NCBI RefSeq assembly: GCF_051195255.1
Contig: NZ_JBNJLK010000004.1
Location: 186,001-250,000 of the forward strand
Direction of reading: 5' to 3'
Length of the DNA: 64,000 nt
Origin: Falsirhodobacter sp051195255
GTDB lineage: Bacteria > Pseudomonadota > Alphaproteobacteria > Rhodobacterales > Rhodobacteraceae
The notes beneath the pieces were generated by a model, which was not told the DNA's origin, did no database searches, and saw only the letters and a list, made by a program, of their open reading frames with translations. The translations under genes and the position numbers were made by a program. Position 1 is the stretch's first letter. Each line of letters opens with the position of its first letter. This document shows, in pieces, positions 9,329 to 18,146 of the stretch.

Positions 9329-10054
9329 ATGATGATCAGCCGTTACGCCGCCCTGGGCCTCGGGCTTGTTGGCCTGACCGCCACCCCCCTCTTCGCCGGC
9401 GGACCCGTGGTTCCCGCCCCCGAGCCTGTTGTCGTGGCCCCCGCGCCCGTCGTGGTGGCCTCCTCGCCGCTGTTCGCAGGCGGCTATGCGGGTGCCGGCA
9501 TCGGATACGCCTTCGGCGGTTCGGACACCGTGGGCGTGCGCCCCTTCTCCGACGACGTGGGTGATGTGGAGCTTAGCGGTCCAATGGCCGAACTCCATGC
9601 CGGCTACCGCTGGCAGCAGGCGGGCAGCAACCTCGTTTACGGCGTGGAGGCTATGGTCTCCGGTGGAGAGATCAGCGACGACATCGAAGGCTCCGCCGAC
9701 GGCGTCGACTTTGACGCTGAGTCGAAGATGAAGTGGACGGCTGAACTGCGCGGTTCGCTGGGTTACACCGTGCGTCCGGACACTCTGCTGTACGGCTTTG
9801 CCGGCTACACGGTTGGTCGCTCCGAATATACGGTGTCCAGCGATGCCGGGATCATCGACGAGAGCAACAACATGGACGGCTATGTGGCCGGTGTGGGCGT
9901 CGAGCGTCTGCTGAACGACCGCTGGTCGCTGCGCGGAGAATACAAGTACAGCAACTTCGGCAAGGACGAGCTGGAGTCGGGGAACGACCTGTATAGAACG
10001 AGCAACACGCCGGAATATCATCTGGTCAACGTCGGCTTCAACTACCGCTTCTGA
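9329..10054 (+). CDS. Outer-membrane beta-barrel protein (OmpA/Omp25-like porin family)
   Basis: Exported protein of 241 aa. The signal peptide MMISRYAALGLGLVGLTATPLFAG is followed by a Pro/Val/Ala-rich linker and then alternating barrel strands (AGAGIGYAFGG, WTAELRGSLGYTV, TLLYGFAGYTVG). It ends in FNYRF, an aromatic terminus typical of outer-membrane barrels. It resembles the 8-stranded surface antigens of alphaproteobacteria. The start may be 9329 or the adjacent ATG at 9332; GGAG at 9320-9323 suits both. The open frame upstream of 9329 has no coding character. A strong terminator follows. Confidence 0.88.
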   Translation: MMISRYAALGLGLVGLTATPLFAGGPVVPAPEPVVVAPAPVVVASSPLFAGGYAGAGIGYAFGGSDTVGVRPFSDDVGDVELSGPMAELHAGYRWQQAGSNLVYGVEAMVSGGEISDDIEGSADGVDFDAESKMKWTAELRGSLGYTVRPDTLLYGFAGYTVGRSEYTVSSDAGIIDESNNMDGYVAGVGVERLLNDRWSLRGEYKYSNFGKDELESGNDLYRTSNTPEYHLVNVGFNYRF

Positions 10055-10077
10055 TCTACGTCTTGCGCGAACCATCG

Positions 10078-10106
10078 ACGGCCCCGCATCTGCGGGGCCG
10101 TTTTTT
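10078..10106 (+). terminator. Rho-independent terminator after the barrel protein
   Basis: An 11-bp perfect stem ACGGCCCCGCA/TGCGGGGCCGT with a 2-base centre is followed by a run of six to seven T. It lies 23 bases after the stop of the outer-membrane protein. Confidence 0.95.
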
Positions 10107-10172
10107 CATGCGGGATGTTTACAATCGCCCGCACCTGTCACAGTGTCCCGGGGCCTGCTGGCCCGGACGTCC

Positions 10173-10760
10173 ATGACACGAACACCCATCGACCTGCCCC
10201 CTTTGCCCGCCTGCATCAGCCGCGGCACGCTGATCGACACGTATCACGGCCCCCTTCCGGTCGAGGATCTGGTGATCGACGATCAGGTCATGACGCGCGA
10301 CGAAGGCTTCTGCCCCGTGCGCTGGATCGGCTGCTTCCGGGCCGAGGCGCGGGGCCGCCTGTCCCCCGTCCGCATCGCGCCCGGCGCCCTTGGCAACAAC
10401 CGCAGCCTCATCGTGTCGCAGCATCAGCTTCTGCTGCTGAACGACTGGCGGGCGGAACTTCTGTTCGGAGAGCGCGAGGTCCTTGCCCCCGCCCGCGCCC
10501 TTGTGAACGAGGACACGATCTGGATCCAGGAAGGAGGCGTGATCGACTATTACGCGATCCTGATGGACCGCCACCAGATCCTGTACGTGGAGGAGGCCTT
10601 TGCCGGCAGCCTCCAGCCCTCAAGCCCCGGATGCGAGGTCATGGGGCCGGAACTGGCCACGCAGATGCGCATCGCCGCGCAGGACACGGGCAGCGACCGC
10701 GCGGCGCGCCTGGTCCTGAAGCCGTTCGAGGTGCGGGCCATGCGAAATTACATCGAATGA
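10173..10760 (+). CDS. Stand-alone Hint (hedgehog/intein-type) domain protein
   Basis: About 195 aa containing a Hint-type domain that opens with CISRGTLIDTYHGPLPVEDLVIDDQV, the usual N-terminal block (Cys/Ser nucleophile, then GT...G...VE.L..GD). It continues with VRWIGC and SQHQLLL, the equivalent of the B-block histidine. Many Rhodobacteraceae carry such proteins, usually at the end of larger calcium-binding secreted proteins. Here the domain is nearly alone and no signal peptide is seen. A self-processing role is inference. An in-frame GTG at 10143 is an alternative start; neither start has a clear ribosome-binding site. Confidence 0.8.
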   Translation: MTRTPIDLPPLPACISRGTLIDTYHGPLPVEDLVIDDQVMTRDEGFCPVRWIGCFRAEARGRLSPVRIAPGALGNNRSLIVSQHQLLLLNDWRAELLFGEREVLAPARALVNEDTIWIQEGGVIDYYAILMDRHQILYVEEAFAGSLQPSSPGCEVMGPELATQMRIAAQDTGSDRAARLVLKPFEVRAMRNYIE

Positions 10761-10834
10761 TCCCCGCCCGTTGCCGCGCCCGGCCGATTGTGCCAGAACG
10801 AAGGGGACGTGCAACCGATCGACAAGTGTGTGCC

Positions 10835-11482
10835 ATGCCCGATTTCGCCGCCCGCCGGACCGTGATGGTCGACTCCCAGATCCGTCCTTCGGATGTGACC
10901 AAGTATTCGATCATCGACGCCATGCTGAACGTCCCCCGCGAATGCTTCGTGCCGGACGGCCGGGAAGAGGTGGCCTATCTGGGCGAGAACATTCCCCTGT
11001 CCCGCGGCCGCGTGCTTCTGGACCCGCGCTGCTTTGCCAAGCTGCTGGACGCGCTGGATGTCCAGCCGAACGAGGTGGCGCTGGATGTGGGCGCGGGCCT
11101 TGGCTACTCGACCGCCGTGCTGGCCCGGCTGGCGGAAGCCGTGATCGCGGTGGAGGATGAATTCGCCGCCGAGGCGGAACGTCGTCTGTCGGACATGGGC
11201 GTGGACAATGCCGTCGTGATATCCGGCACCCCGGCCGAGGGTGCGCGCCGTCATGGCCCCTATGACGTGATCCTGGTGGAAGGCGGCGTCGAACAGGTGC
11301 CGTCCGCCCTGACGGATCAGCTGAAGGATGGCGGCCGGATCGGCGCGCTGTTCATGGAAGGCAATCTTGGCGTGGCCCGCATCGGCTATCGCGCCGAAGG
11401 GGTGATCAGCTGGCGCCCCATCTTCAACGCCTCGGCCCCCGTCATGCCGGGCTTTGCGACGGTCCGCCAGTTCGCCTTGTGA
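10835..11482 (+). CDS. Protein-L-isoaspartate O-methyltransferase family protein
   Basis: SAM-dependent methyltransferase of 215 aa related to Pcm, which starts repair of isoaspartyl residues in aged proteins. Motif I is ALDVGAGLGYSTAVLARL around residues 83-100, preceded by the PIMT-type N-terminus (MVDSQIRPSDVT, VPRECFVPD). In Rhodobacterales this gene often precedes an outer-membrane efflux gene; here a short conserved gene follows instead. The enzyme lacks a few residues of classical Pcm, so it may be a family variant with a different substrate. Confidence 0.85.
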   Translation: MPDFAARRTVMVDSQIRPSDVTKYSIIDAMLNVPRECFVPDGREEVAYLGENIPLSRGRVLLDPRCFAKLLDALDVQPNEVALDVGAGLGYSTAVLARLAEAVIAVEDEFAAEAERRLSDMGVDNAVVISGTPAEGARRHGPYDVILVEGGVEQVPSALTDQLKDGGRIGALFMEGNLGVARIGYRAEGVISWRPIFNASAPVMPGFATVRQFAL

Positions 11483-11516
11483 ACACCGGCGGTCACCCAC
11501 GGGAACGGAGGCTTCG

Positions 11517-11843
11517 ATGACCGATCGTCTGGTGGAACCGCAGGTCGAGGATGTTCTCGGCTCCATCCGCAGGCTCACGGCGGGCGTTCCGGCGGAAGCC
11601 GCACCCCTGCCCCCGCTTGTGCTGACACCCCAGCAGCGGGTCTATCCCGAACACGGTGCGGATGCCTCTGACGGCGTCCACGACCGCCTGGCCCCCATCG
11701 ACGAGGAGGTTCTTCACGACCTCGTCCGCGAGTTGCTGAGCGAGGAGCTGCAAGGGCCGTTCGGCGAGAAGATCACCCGCAACATCCGCAAGATGGTCCG
11801 GGCCGAGATCGGCCGCGCCCTTGCGGAACGTGACATGAAATGA
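11517..11843 (+). CDS. Small conserved protein, PopZ-like C-terminal pattern
   Basis: Cytoplasmic protein of 108 aa, with no signal peptide or membrane segment. It has an N-terminal EDVLGSIRRL helix, a Pro-rich linker, and a charged C-terminal helical pair (DLVRELLSEELQGPFGEKI, then RNIRKMVRAEIGRALAE). Short helix motifs of this kind occur in the alphaproteobacterial polar organiser PopZ/DUF2497 group, but the protein is shorter and I assign only resemblance. GGAGGCTTCG before the ATG fixes the start. It follows the methyltransferase by 34 bases and ends at a terminator, so the two probably form one transcript. Confidence 0.7.
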   Translation: MTDRLVEPQVEDVLGSIRRLTAGVPAEAAPLPPLVLTPQQRVYPEHGADASDGVHDRLAPIDEEVLHDLVRELLSEELQGPFGEKITRNIRKMVRAEIGRALAERDMK

Positions 11844-11844
11844 C

Positions 11845-11872
11845 AACGCCCCGGCCAAAGGCCGGGGCGTTT
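11845..11872 (+). terminator. Rho-independent terminator-like hairpin
   Basis: A perfect 12-bp stem AACGCCCCGGCC/GGCCGGGGCGTT with an AAA loop begins one base after the preceding stop codon. The T-run is short (GTTTG). It could serve both strands, because a convergent gene ends at 11896. Confidence 0.8.
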
Positions 11873-11895
11873 GTCGAAAGACGGGGCAGAACCGA

Positions 11896-12222
11896 TCAGG
11901 CGGCTTCGGCCTGATCCAGCTCCAATGCGTGACGGCGCTCGCTTTCCTCGCGCGACAGCGCAACGGAAGTGCGGATGCCCTTGGCCACGAACTCCATCAA
12001 CCCCTTGACCACACGTTCGTTCGGGTCGATCCCGGCGCAGGACAAAACTTCACGTCCGTCACGCGAACGTGCCCAGCGGGCGATCTGGTCGGGGCCGTTG
12101 CCATACTTCTTGTCGTCCGCAATCGCGTCGTCCAGAGCGGCCAACACCACCGCAGCAAACAGCTTGCGTGCACGTTGCCCTTGTTCGAAATTGAAGGCAG
12201 TGCTGTCTACGAAATCGGCCAT
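11896..12222 (-). CDS. Conserved Rhodobacterales protein (DUF6280-like)
   Basis: A 108-aa soluble protein of unknown function. It is highly patterned: FNFEQGQRARKLFAAVVLAA, DDKKYGNGPDQIARWARS and REVLSCAGIDPNERVVKGLM. From memory, near-identical sequences occur across Rhodobacterales and are filed as DUF6280, but I cannot verify the number. No catalytic motif is obvious; the charged GPDQIARWARSRDGRE block suggests a nucleic-acid or protein contact. It is a single-gene unit convergent with the preceding operon. Confidence 0.8.
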   Translation of the reverse strand: MADFVDSTAFNFEQGQRARKLFAAVVLAALDDAIADDKKYGNGPDQIARWARSRDGREVLSCAGIDPNERVVKGLMEFVAKGIRTSVALSREESERRHALELDQAEAA

Positions 12223-12310
12223 CGGTTTTCCTGTTCTTGCTCTTGCGTCTCTGGCGTTGGGTGGGGATACGCCGAATGGCCCTGCGGGAGCACTACGGAT
12301 TTGGAACCCC

Positions 12311-12333
12311 CGTCATGCATTTGGTGCATGACG
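12311..12333. promoter_or_regulatory. Inverted repeat in the 310-base spacer before the Liv operon
   Basis: The spacer 12223-12533 contains no gene that I can support. It holds a perfect 9-bp inverted repeat CGTCATGCA...TGCATGACG separated by 5 bases, with no T-run. It lies about 90 bases upstream of the start of the divergent 11896-12222 gene and about 200 bases before the binding-protein gene, so it could be an operator for either. Confidence 0.4.
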
Positions 12334-12533
12334 GTCCGCGTGCACCACAATCTGGGCCAAGACGCTCACATCACAAGGCCCGCATATAACCTGTCATTGG
12401 AATCGATCAAGAACCAACAGGGGCAATTTTCATTTATCGTTTACAATTGGCAACCATGACGGGGCCCGTCAGAGGCGCTTTTCTTTTCACCCACCGCCCC
12501 TTACCCTGCGCCAAAACCACAGGGGAGAAACAG

Positions 12534-13718
12534 ATGAAACGTATCCTTCTTGCCACCGCAGCCAGCGCCCTGGTCGCCGCCGCCGCGCAGGCCGAGGACG
12601 TCAAGGTCGGGGTGATCTTCGGCTATACCGGCCCGCTGGAATCGATCACCCCCGGCATGGCCGCGGGCGCGGAGCTTGCGCTGAAGGAAGCCAGCGAATC
12701 GGGATCGTTCCTCGACGGCTCCACCCTGACGCCGGTGCGCGCGGATTCGACCTGCGTGGACGCGACGGCCGCCACCGCCGCCGCCGAACGTCTGGTCACG
12801 GCCGAAGGCGTGAAGGCGATCATCGGCGGCGACTGTTCGGGCGTGACGGCGGCGATCCTGCAGAACGTGTCCCGCCCGAACGGGATCGTGCAGATCTCCC
12901 CCTCCGCCACCTCCCCCGGCCTCAGCCAGACCGAGGATGACGGCCTGTTCTTCCGCACCGCCCCCTCCGACGCCCGTCAGGGTCAGGTGATGGCGGACAT
13001 CATCAGCGAACGCGGCATCAAGTCCGCCGCCGTGACCTACACCAACAACGACTATGGCAACGGTCTGGCCAACAGCTTCGCCGAGGCGTTCAAGGCCAAG
13101 GGTGGCGAAATCACCATTCAGGCCGCGCATGACGACGGCAAGGCCGATTACTCGGCCGAGATCGGGGCCCTGTCCTCGGCCGGAGGCGAAATTCTGGTGG
13201 TCGCGGGCTATGTCGACCAGGGCGGCCGCGGCATCGTCCAGGGCGCGCTGGACACCGGCGCCTTCGACACCTTCTATTTCCCCGACGGGATGTATGGCCA
13301 GTCGCTGCTGGACACCTTCGGCTCGGACCTCGACGGCTCGTTCGGCGATCTTCCGTCGGCCGAGGGCGAGGATGCGCAGCTGTTCCAAGGTTTGGCCAAG
13401 GAGGCGGGATTCGACGGCACCTCCACCTATACGGGCGAAAGCTATGACGCGGCGGCGCTGGTCCTGCTGGCGATGCAAGCCGCGAAGTCCAGCGATCCGG
13501 CCACCTACAAGACCCATGTCTTCGACATCGCCAACGCCCCCGGCGAGAAGATCCGTCCGGGTGAGCTGGACAAGGCCCTGAAGCTGCTGTCCGACGGGCA
13601 GGACATCGACTATGTCGGCGCGACCAATGTGGAACTGGTCGAACCCGGCGAAAGCCGTGGCACCTTCCGCGAATACGCCATCAAGGGCGACGCATTCGAG
13701 ACTGTCGGTTTCCGCTGA
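12534..13718 (+). CDS. ABC importer substrate-binding protein (branched-chain amino acid type)
   Basis: Periplasmic binding protein of 394 aa and first gene of a Liv-type importer operon. The signal peptide MKRILLATAASALVAAAAQA is followed by the type I periplasmic-binding fold: VKVGVIFGYTGPLESITPGM, then IIGGDCSGVTAAI and SPSATSPGLS in the ligand cleft. GGGGAGAAACAG precedes the ATG. The ligand is presumably an amino acid, amide or short carboxylate; such systems in this group often differ from true leucine transporters. A hairpin separates it from the ATPase genes and may raise the relative level of this subunit. Confidence 0.92.
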   Translation: MKRILLATAASALVAAAAQAEDVKVGVIFGYTGPLESITPGMAAGAELALKEASESGSFLDGSTLTPVRADSTCVDATAATAAAERLVTAEGVKAIIGGDCSGVTAAILQNVSRPNGIVQISPSATSPGLSQTEDDGLFFRTAPSDARQGQVMADIISERGIKSAAVTYTNNDYGNGLANSFAEAFKAKGGEITIQAAHDDGKADYSAEIGALSSAGGEILVVAGYVDQGGRGIVQGALDTGAFDTFYFPDGMYGQSLLDTFGSDLDGSFGDLPSAEGEDAQLFQGLAKEAGFDGTSTYTGESYDAAALVLLAMQAAKSSDPATYKTHVFDIANAPGEKIRPGELDKALKLLSDGQDIDYVGATNVELVEPGESRGTFREYAIKGDAFETVGFR

Positions 13719-13740
13719 TATCGTCTATGAGCGTCTGAAA

Positions 13741-13765
13741 ATGGCCCGGCGATTTGCCGGGCCAT
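13741..13765 (+). terminator. Intra-operon hairpin after the binding-protein gene
   Basis: A 10-bp stem ATGGCCCGGC/GCCGGGCCAT with a small loop lies 22 bases after the binding-protein stop and has no T-run. Such structures commonly stabilise the upstream mRNA or terminate partially, giving more binding protein than transporter. Confidence 0.55.
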
Positions 13766-13817
13766 ATCCATTCATGCACCGCGCACGGACCCCCGTTTGC
13801 GGCTTTCGGGGGAAGAC

Positions 13818-14597
13818 ATGCTGACCGTCGAAAACCTTCACAGGCATTTCGGCTCGTTCCGTGCGGTCAACGGCGCGTCGCTGGAGATCGAGAAAGGATC
13901 GATCACCGGGTTGATCGGGCCGAACGGGGCGGGAAAATCCACCCTGTTCAACGTGATCGCCGGGCGGTTGCCGCCCACCTCGGGCCGCGTCCTCATGGAC
14001 GGGCGCGACATCACGGGCCTGCCCCCGCACGAGCTGTTCCACCGCGGGCTGCTGCGCACCTTCCAGATCGCCCATGAATTCGGCTCCATGACGGTACGCG
14101 AAAACCTGATGATGGTGCCCGCCCGTCAGGCGGGGGAAACGCTGGTCAACGCCTGGTTCCGCCGTGGCCGCATCAAGGCCGAGGAACGTGCCCTGCGCGA
14201 CAAGGCGGACGAGGTTCTGGACTTCCTGACCATCAGCCACATCGCGGATGAAAAGGCCTCCAACATTTCGGGCGGGCAGAAGAAGCTGGTGGAGCTGGGC
14301 CGCACCATGATGGTGGACGCGCGCATCGTCTTTCTGGACGAGGTGGGCGCGGGCGTGAACCGCACCCTCCTGAACACCATCGGCGACGCGATCGTGCGGC
14401 TGAACCGGGAACGCGGCTACACCTTCTGCGTGATCGAGCATGACATGGATTTCATCGGCCGCCTGTGCGACCCGGTGATCGTGATGGCCGCGGGCGAGGT
14501 TCTGGCCAAGGGCTCCGCCGCCGACATCATGAAGAACGAGGCGGTGATCGAGGCCTATCTAGGCACCGGCCTGAAGAACAAGGTGGCGCATGGCTGA
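13818..14597 (+). CDS. Liv-type ABC importer ATPase, LivG family
   Basis: Cytoplasmic ATPase of 259 aa. Walker A is GPNGAGKST, signature SGGQKKLVELG, Walker B IVFLDEVGAGVN and H-loop CVIEHDMDFI. The long insert after the Q-loop (AHEFGSMTVRENLMMVPA) is typical of LivG rather than LivF. In Walker B the usual DEPxxGL reads DEVGAGV, a small deviation; the catalytic Glu is kept. GGGGGAAGAC precedes the ATG. The stop overlaps the next ATPase gene by 8 bases. Confidence 0.93.
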   Translation: MLTVENLHRHFGSFRAVNGASLEIEKGSITGLIGPNGAGKSTLFNVIAGRLPPTSGRVLMDGRDITGLPPHELFHRGLLRTFQIAHEFGSMTVRENLMMVPARQAGETLVNAWFRRGRIKAEERALRDKADEVLDFLTISHIADEKASNISGGQKKLVELGRTMMVDARIVFLDEVGAGVNRTLLNTIGDAIVRLNRERGYTFCVIEHDMDFIGRLCDPVIVMAAGEVLAKGSAADIMKNEAVIEAYLGTGLKNKVAHG

Positions 14598-15300
14598 CCC
14601 CTTCCTGATCGGCGAAAGCATGACCGGCGGCTACGGCGCCGCCAACATCCTGCACGGCTGCACCATCGCGGTCGAAAAGGGTGAGATCGCGGTCATCGTC
14701 GGCCCCAACGGTGCCGGCAAGTCCACGGCGATGAAGGCCGTCTTCGGCATGCTGCGCCTGCGCGGCGGCCATATCCGGCTGGAGGGGGAGGACATCACCG
14801 CCCTGTCCCCGCAGGACCGCGTGGCCAAGGGCATGGCCTTCGTGCCGCAGACCCACAACATCTTCGGATCCATGTCCGTGCAGGAGAACCTTGAGATGGG
14901 CGCCTTCCTGCGCCGCGACGACATCCGCCCGACGATGGAGATGGTCTATGACCTGTTCCCCATCCTGCGCGACAAGCGCCACCAGCCGGCGGGCGAACTG
15001 TCGGGCGGCCAGCGCCAGCAGGTGGCCGTCGGCCGCGCGCTGATGACGCGGCCGAAGGTGCTGATGCTGGACGAACCCACGGCGGGCGTGTCCCCCATCG
15101 TCATGGACGAACTGTTCGACCGCATCATCGAGATCGCGCGCACCGGCATCTCCATCCTGATGGTCGAACAGAACGCCCGGCAGGCGCTGATGATCGCCCA
15201 CAAGGGCTACGTCCTCGTTCAGGGGGCGAACCGTTTCACCGGCACGGGGGCCGAGCTTATGGCCGACCCCGAGGTGCGCCGGACCTTCCTCGGGGGCTGA
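14590..15300 (+). CDS. Liv-type ABC importer ATPase, LivF family
   Basis: Second ATPase of the importer, 236 aa. Walker A is GPNGAGKST, signature LSGGQRQQ, Walker B VLMLDEPTAGVSP and H-loop MVEQNARQAL, the last being characteristic of LivF. It starts eight bases inside the preceding gene and is followed after one base by the permease gene. It should pair with the 13818-14597 product under the two permeases. Confidence 0.94.
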   Translation: MADPFLIGESMTGGYGAANILHGCTIAVEKGEIAVIVGPNGAGKSTAMKAVFGMLRLRGGHIRLEGEDITALSPQDRVAKGMAFVPQTHNIFGSMSVQENLEMGAFLRRDDIRPTMEMVYDLFPILRDKRHQPAGELSGGQRQQVAVGRALMTRPKVLMLDEPTAGVSPIVMDELFDRIIEIARTGISILMVEQNARQALMIAHKGYVLVQGANRFTGTGAELMADPEVRRTFLGG

Positions 15301-15301
15301 C

Positions 15302-16312
15302 ATGGACCTTCTGAACGCCCTTGTGGCCTTTGCCAACTTCGTCTTCGTACCTGCCGTCGCCTATGGCGCGCAGCTTGCGCTTGGCGCGCTTGGCGTGACG
15401 CTGATCTACGGCATCCTGCGCTTTTCGAACTTTGCCCATGGCGACACGATGGCCTTCGGGACGATGTGCACCATCCTGGTCACCTGGGGCCTGCAAAGCT
15501 GGGGCATCGGGCTGGGGCCGCTGCCCACGGCTCTTCTGGCCCTGCCCATCGGTATCGCGGTGACGGGCCTGTTCCTCGTGGCAACCGATCGCACCGTCTA
15601 TCGCTTCTATCGCCGCACACGCGCCGCTCCGGTCATCCTGACCATGGTGTCGCTGGGCGTGATGTTCGTGATGAACGGGCTGGTGCGCTTCATCATCGGT
15701 GTGGACAGCATCGATTTCGCCGATGGCGCCCGCTTCCTTGTCAACGCCCGCGACTTCCGTGACGCGACGGGCCTCGACGAGGGGCTGGCCATCCGGTCCA
15801 CGCAGGCGATCACGATCGTGATCGCGGCCATCGCGATGGCGCTCTTGTTCTGGTTCCTGAACCGCACCCGCACCGGCAAATCCATGCGCGCCTTTTCCGA
15901 CAACGAGGATCTGGCCCTGCTGTCGGGCATCAACCCCGAACGCGTGGTGACGGTGACCTGGCTGATCGTGGCCGCGCTGGCGACGACGGCGGGCGTCCTT
16001 TATGGACTGGACAAAAGCTTCATGCCCTTCACCTATTTCCAGCTTCTGCTGCCGATCTTCGCGGCGGCGGTGGTCGGCGGCCTTGGCAGCCCCATCGGCG
16101 CGGTGGCCGGCGGCTTCGTCATCGCCTTTTCCGAGGTGGCGGTGACCTACGCCTGGAAGAAGGTCGCGGGCTACGCGCTGCCCGAAAGCCTTCAGCCCGA
16201 CGGCCTCGCCCAGCTTCTGTCCACGGATTACAAGTTCGCGGTCAGCTTCGCGATCCTTGTGCTTGTGCTTCTGTTCCGGCCCACGGGGCTGTTCCGGGGG
16301 AAATCGGTATGA
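15302..16312 (+). CDS. Liv-type ABC importer permease, LivH family
   Basis: Inner-membrane permease of 336 aa with about eight hydrophobic segments. Recognisable blocks are QLALGALGVTLIYGILRFSN near the start and GKSMRAFSDNEDLALLSGI, the cytoplasmic coupling loop that contacts the ATPase. The C-terminal stretch VVGGLGSPIGAVAGG is also typical. The stop overlaps the next start (ATGA), giving translational coupling with the LivM-like subunit. Confidence 0.93.
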   Translation: MDLLNALVAFANFVFVPAVAYGAQLALGALGVTLIYGILRFSNFAHGDTMAFGTMCTILVTWGLQSWGIGLGPLPTALLALPIGIAVTGLFLVATDRTVYRFYRRTRAAPVILTMVSLGVMFVMNGLVRFIIGVDSIDFADGARFLVNARDFRDATGLDEGLAIRSTQAITIVIAAIAMALLFWFLNRTRTGKSMRAFSDNEDLALLSGINPERVVTVTWLIVAALATTAGVLYGLDKSFMPFTYFQLLLPIFAAAVVGGLGSPIGAVAGGFVIAFSEVAVTYAWKKVAGYALPESLQPDGLAQLLSTDYKFAVSFAILVLVLLFRPTGLFRGKSV

Positions 16313-17595
16313 TGCGTCCTGTTCTTCTGTTCGTTCTGATGGCGGCCCTGTTCGTCGTCACCGGTATCACGCAAAGCTGGTCGGTCGCGCTGACCATCCT
16401 GAACATGGGGGTCGTGTCGGCCATCATGGCACTGGGCGTGAACATGCAATGGGGCTATGCGGGCCTGTTCAACATCGGCGTGATGGGCTTTGCCGCGCTT
16501 GGCGGCCTTGCCGTCGTGCTGACCGCAACCCCTCCGGTCGAGGGCGCGATGGCCGCAGGCGGCTGGCGCATCCTTGGCGCGCTGGCCGTGGGGCTGGCCG
16601 CGCTGGTGGCGGCCGTGCAGGCGTGGCGGCGTATGGGGCGTGGGCGCGGGGTCGCCGTGCTGGTCATTGTGGTGGCGGGCTTCATCCTGTTCCGCCACAT
16701 CTTCGACGCCGGCGTGGCGGGGGTGGAGGCGATCAACCCCACCGTCCAAGGCAACATCGGCGGTCTGGGCCTGCCCGTCTGGATGGCCTGGCCGGTGGGC
16801 GGGCTTCTGGCGGCCATCGCCGCCTGGGGCATCGGCAAGACGGCCCTTGGCCTGCGGTCGGACTACCTCGCCATCGCGACCCTCGGCATCGCCGAAATCG
16901 TCCTCGCCGTCATGCGGAACGAGGAGTGGCTGGCCCGGGGCGTGAAGAACGTCATCGGCCTGCCCCGCCCGGTGCCGTACGAGGTGGACCTTCAGCAAAG
17001 CGCGGGCTTCGTGTCCTGGGCGCAGGGGTATGGGTTCGATCCCGTCGCCGCGTCGTCCATCGTGGTGAAGCTGGGCTATCTGGGCCTGTTCGCACTGGTG
17101 CTGGCGCTGGTGATGCTGCTGGCCGAACTGGCGTTGAAATCGCCCTGGGGCCGGATGATGCGCGCCATCCGTGACAACGAGATCGCGGCCGACGCCATGG
17201 GCAAGAACGTCAAGGCCCGGCATCTGCAGATCTTCATCATCGGATCCGCCGTGATCGGGATCGCGGGCGCGATGATGACTACGCTGGACAGCCAGCTGAC
17301 GCCCGCCAGCTATCAGCCGCTGCGCTACACCTTCCTTGTGTGGGTCATGGTGATCGTGGGCGGGTCGGGCAACAACTGGGGCGCGATGCTGGGCGGCTTC
17401 CTGATCTGGTGGCTGTGGGTGATGGTGGAGCCGATCGGCCAGGGTGTCCTGTCCGCCATGACGGCCCCCATGGCCGATGGCTGGCTGAAGGCGCATCTTC
17501 AGGAAGGTGCCGCGCATATGCGGCTGCTGACCATGGGCGTGATCCTGCTTCTGGTACTGCGCTTCAGCCCGCGCGGCCTGATCCCGGAACGTTGA
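16309..17595 (+). CDS. Liv-type ABC importer permease, LivM family
   Basis: Second permease of the importer, 428 aa and hydrophobic throughout. It has the LivM N-terminal block MQWGYAGLFNIGVMGFAALG and the coupling loop SPWGRMMRAIRDNEIAADAMGK. The C-terminus (FSPRGLIPER) is the usual end of this family. It is somewhat longer than typical LivM because of extra hydrophobic sequence between residues 80 and 140. It is the last gene of the five-gene operon, with a terminator 39 bases later. Confidence 0.93.
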   Translation: MMRPVLLFVLMAALFVVTGITQSWSVALTILNMGVVSAIMALGVNMQWGYAGLFNIGVMGFAALGGLAVVLTATPPVEGAMAAGGWRILGALAVGLAALVAAVQAWRRMGRGRGVAVLVIVVAGFILFRHIFDAGVAGVEAINPTVQGNIGGLGLPVWMAWPVGGLLAAIAAWGIGKTALGLRSDYLAIATLGIAEIVLAVMRNEEWLARGVKNVIGLPRPVPYEVDLQQSAGFVSWAQGYGFDPVAASSIVVKLGYLGLFALVLALVMLLAELALKSPWGRMMRAIRDNEIAADAMGKNVKARHLQIFIIGSAVIGIAGAMMTTLDSQLTPASYQPLRYTFLVWVMVIVGGSGNNWGAMLGGFLIWWLWVMVEPIGQGVLSAMTAPMADGWLKAHLQEGAAHMRLLTMGVILLLVLRFSPRGLIPER

Positions 17596-17633
17596 AGGCG
17601 AAATCCCGCCCCGACGCCGTTCCCGCCCTGCAA

Positions 17634-17663
17634 GATGCCGCCGAACCCCGGCGGCATCGCTTT
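17634..17663 (+). terminator. Terminator of the Liv-type operon
   Basis: A perfect 10-bp stem GATGCCGCCG/CGGCGGCATC with a 5-base loop is followed by GCTTTA. It lies 39 bases after the last permease gene. Confidence 0.75.
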
Positions 17664-17720
17664 ACGGCAAGGCTCAGGCTGGTAGCGTGCCCGCATGACA
17701 GCACAGAACGGAGCAGTCTT

Positions 17721-18119
17721 TTGAACGCACGCAACCTTATCGCCGCCCTCGTGGCCTCCCCCCTTCTGGCCGGCGCCGCGCTGGCGCAGGAGGCCACCAT
17801 CCCGCAGATGAGCATGGAGGACGCCTATGCCGCCGCGCAGAACCAGCTGGGCGTTCTGGAATATTGCCAAACCAAGGCCAGCGTCGGGAACGAGGTCATC
17901 GATACGCAGAACCGCCTGCTGGGCATGATCCCCACGCCGTCCGACACGCGCGAAGCGATCGACGCCTATCAGAAGGGCAAGACGGGCACCGTGGCGTCGA
18001 TGGGGCAGGAAGTGGCGCTGGCCGACGTGGCGCAGCAGCGGTCCACCAGCGAGGAAAGCCTGTGCCAGCAGATGGCGCAGCTTGTGACGCAGGCCGGCGA
18101 CCAGATCCCGCCGGGCTGA
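17721..18119 (+). CDS. Small exported protein, possible ESAT-6-like pore-forming family
   Basis: A 132-aa secreted protein that appears to use a TTG start: GGAG eight bases upstream precedes TTG, and only this start gives the signal peptide MNARNLIAALVASPLLAGAALA. The mature part is helical with two Cys (LEYCQ, SLCQQM) and carries MEDAYAAAQNQLGVLEYCQ. Similar Rhodobacterales proteins are, as I recall, annotated as 'pore-forming ESAT-6 family'. That name is a database label, not a shown function. The gene stands alone between two transcription units. Confidence 0.7.
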   Translation: MNARNLIAALVASPLLAGAALAQEATIPQMSMEDAYAAAQNQLGVLEYCQTKASVGNEVIDTQNRLLGMIPTPSDTREAIDAYQKGKTGTVASMGQEVALADVAQQRSTSEESLCQQMAQLVTQAGDQIPPG

Positions 18120-18146
18120 GCGTGACGCGTTCCCGAAGGGGATCGC

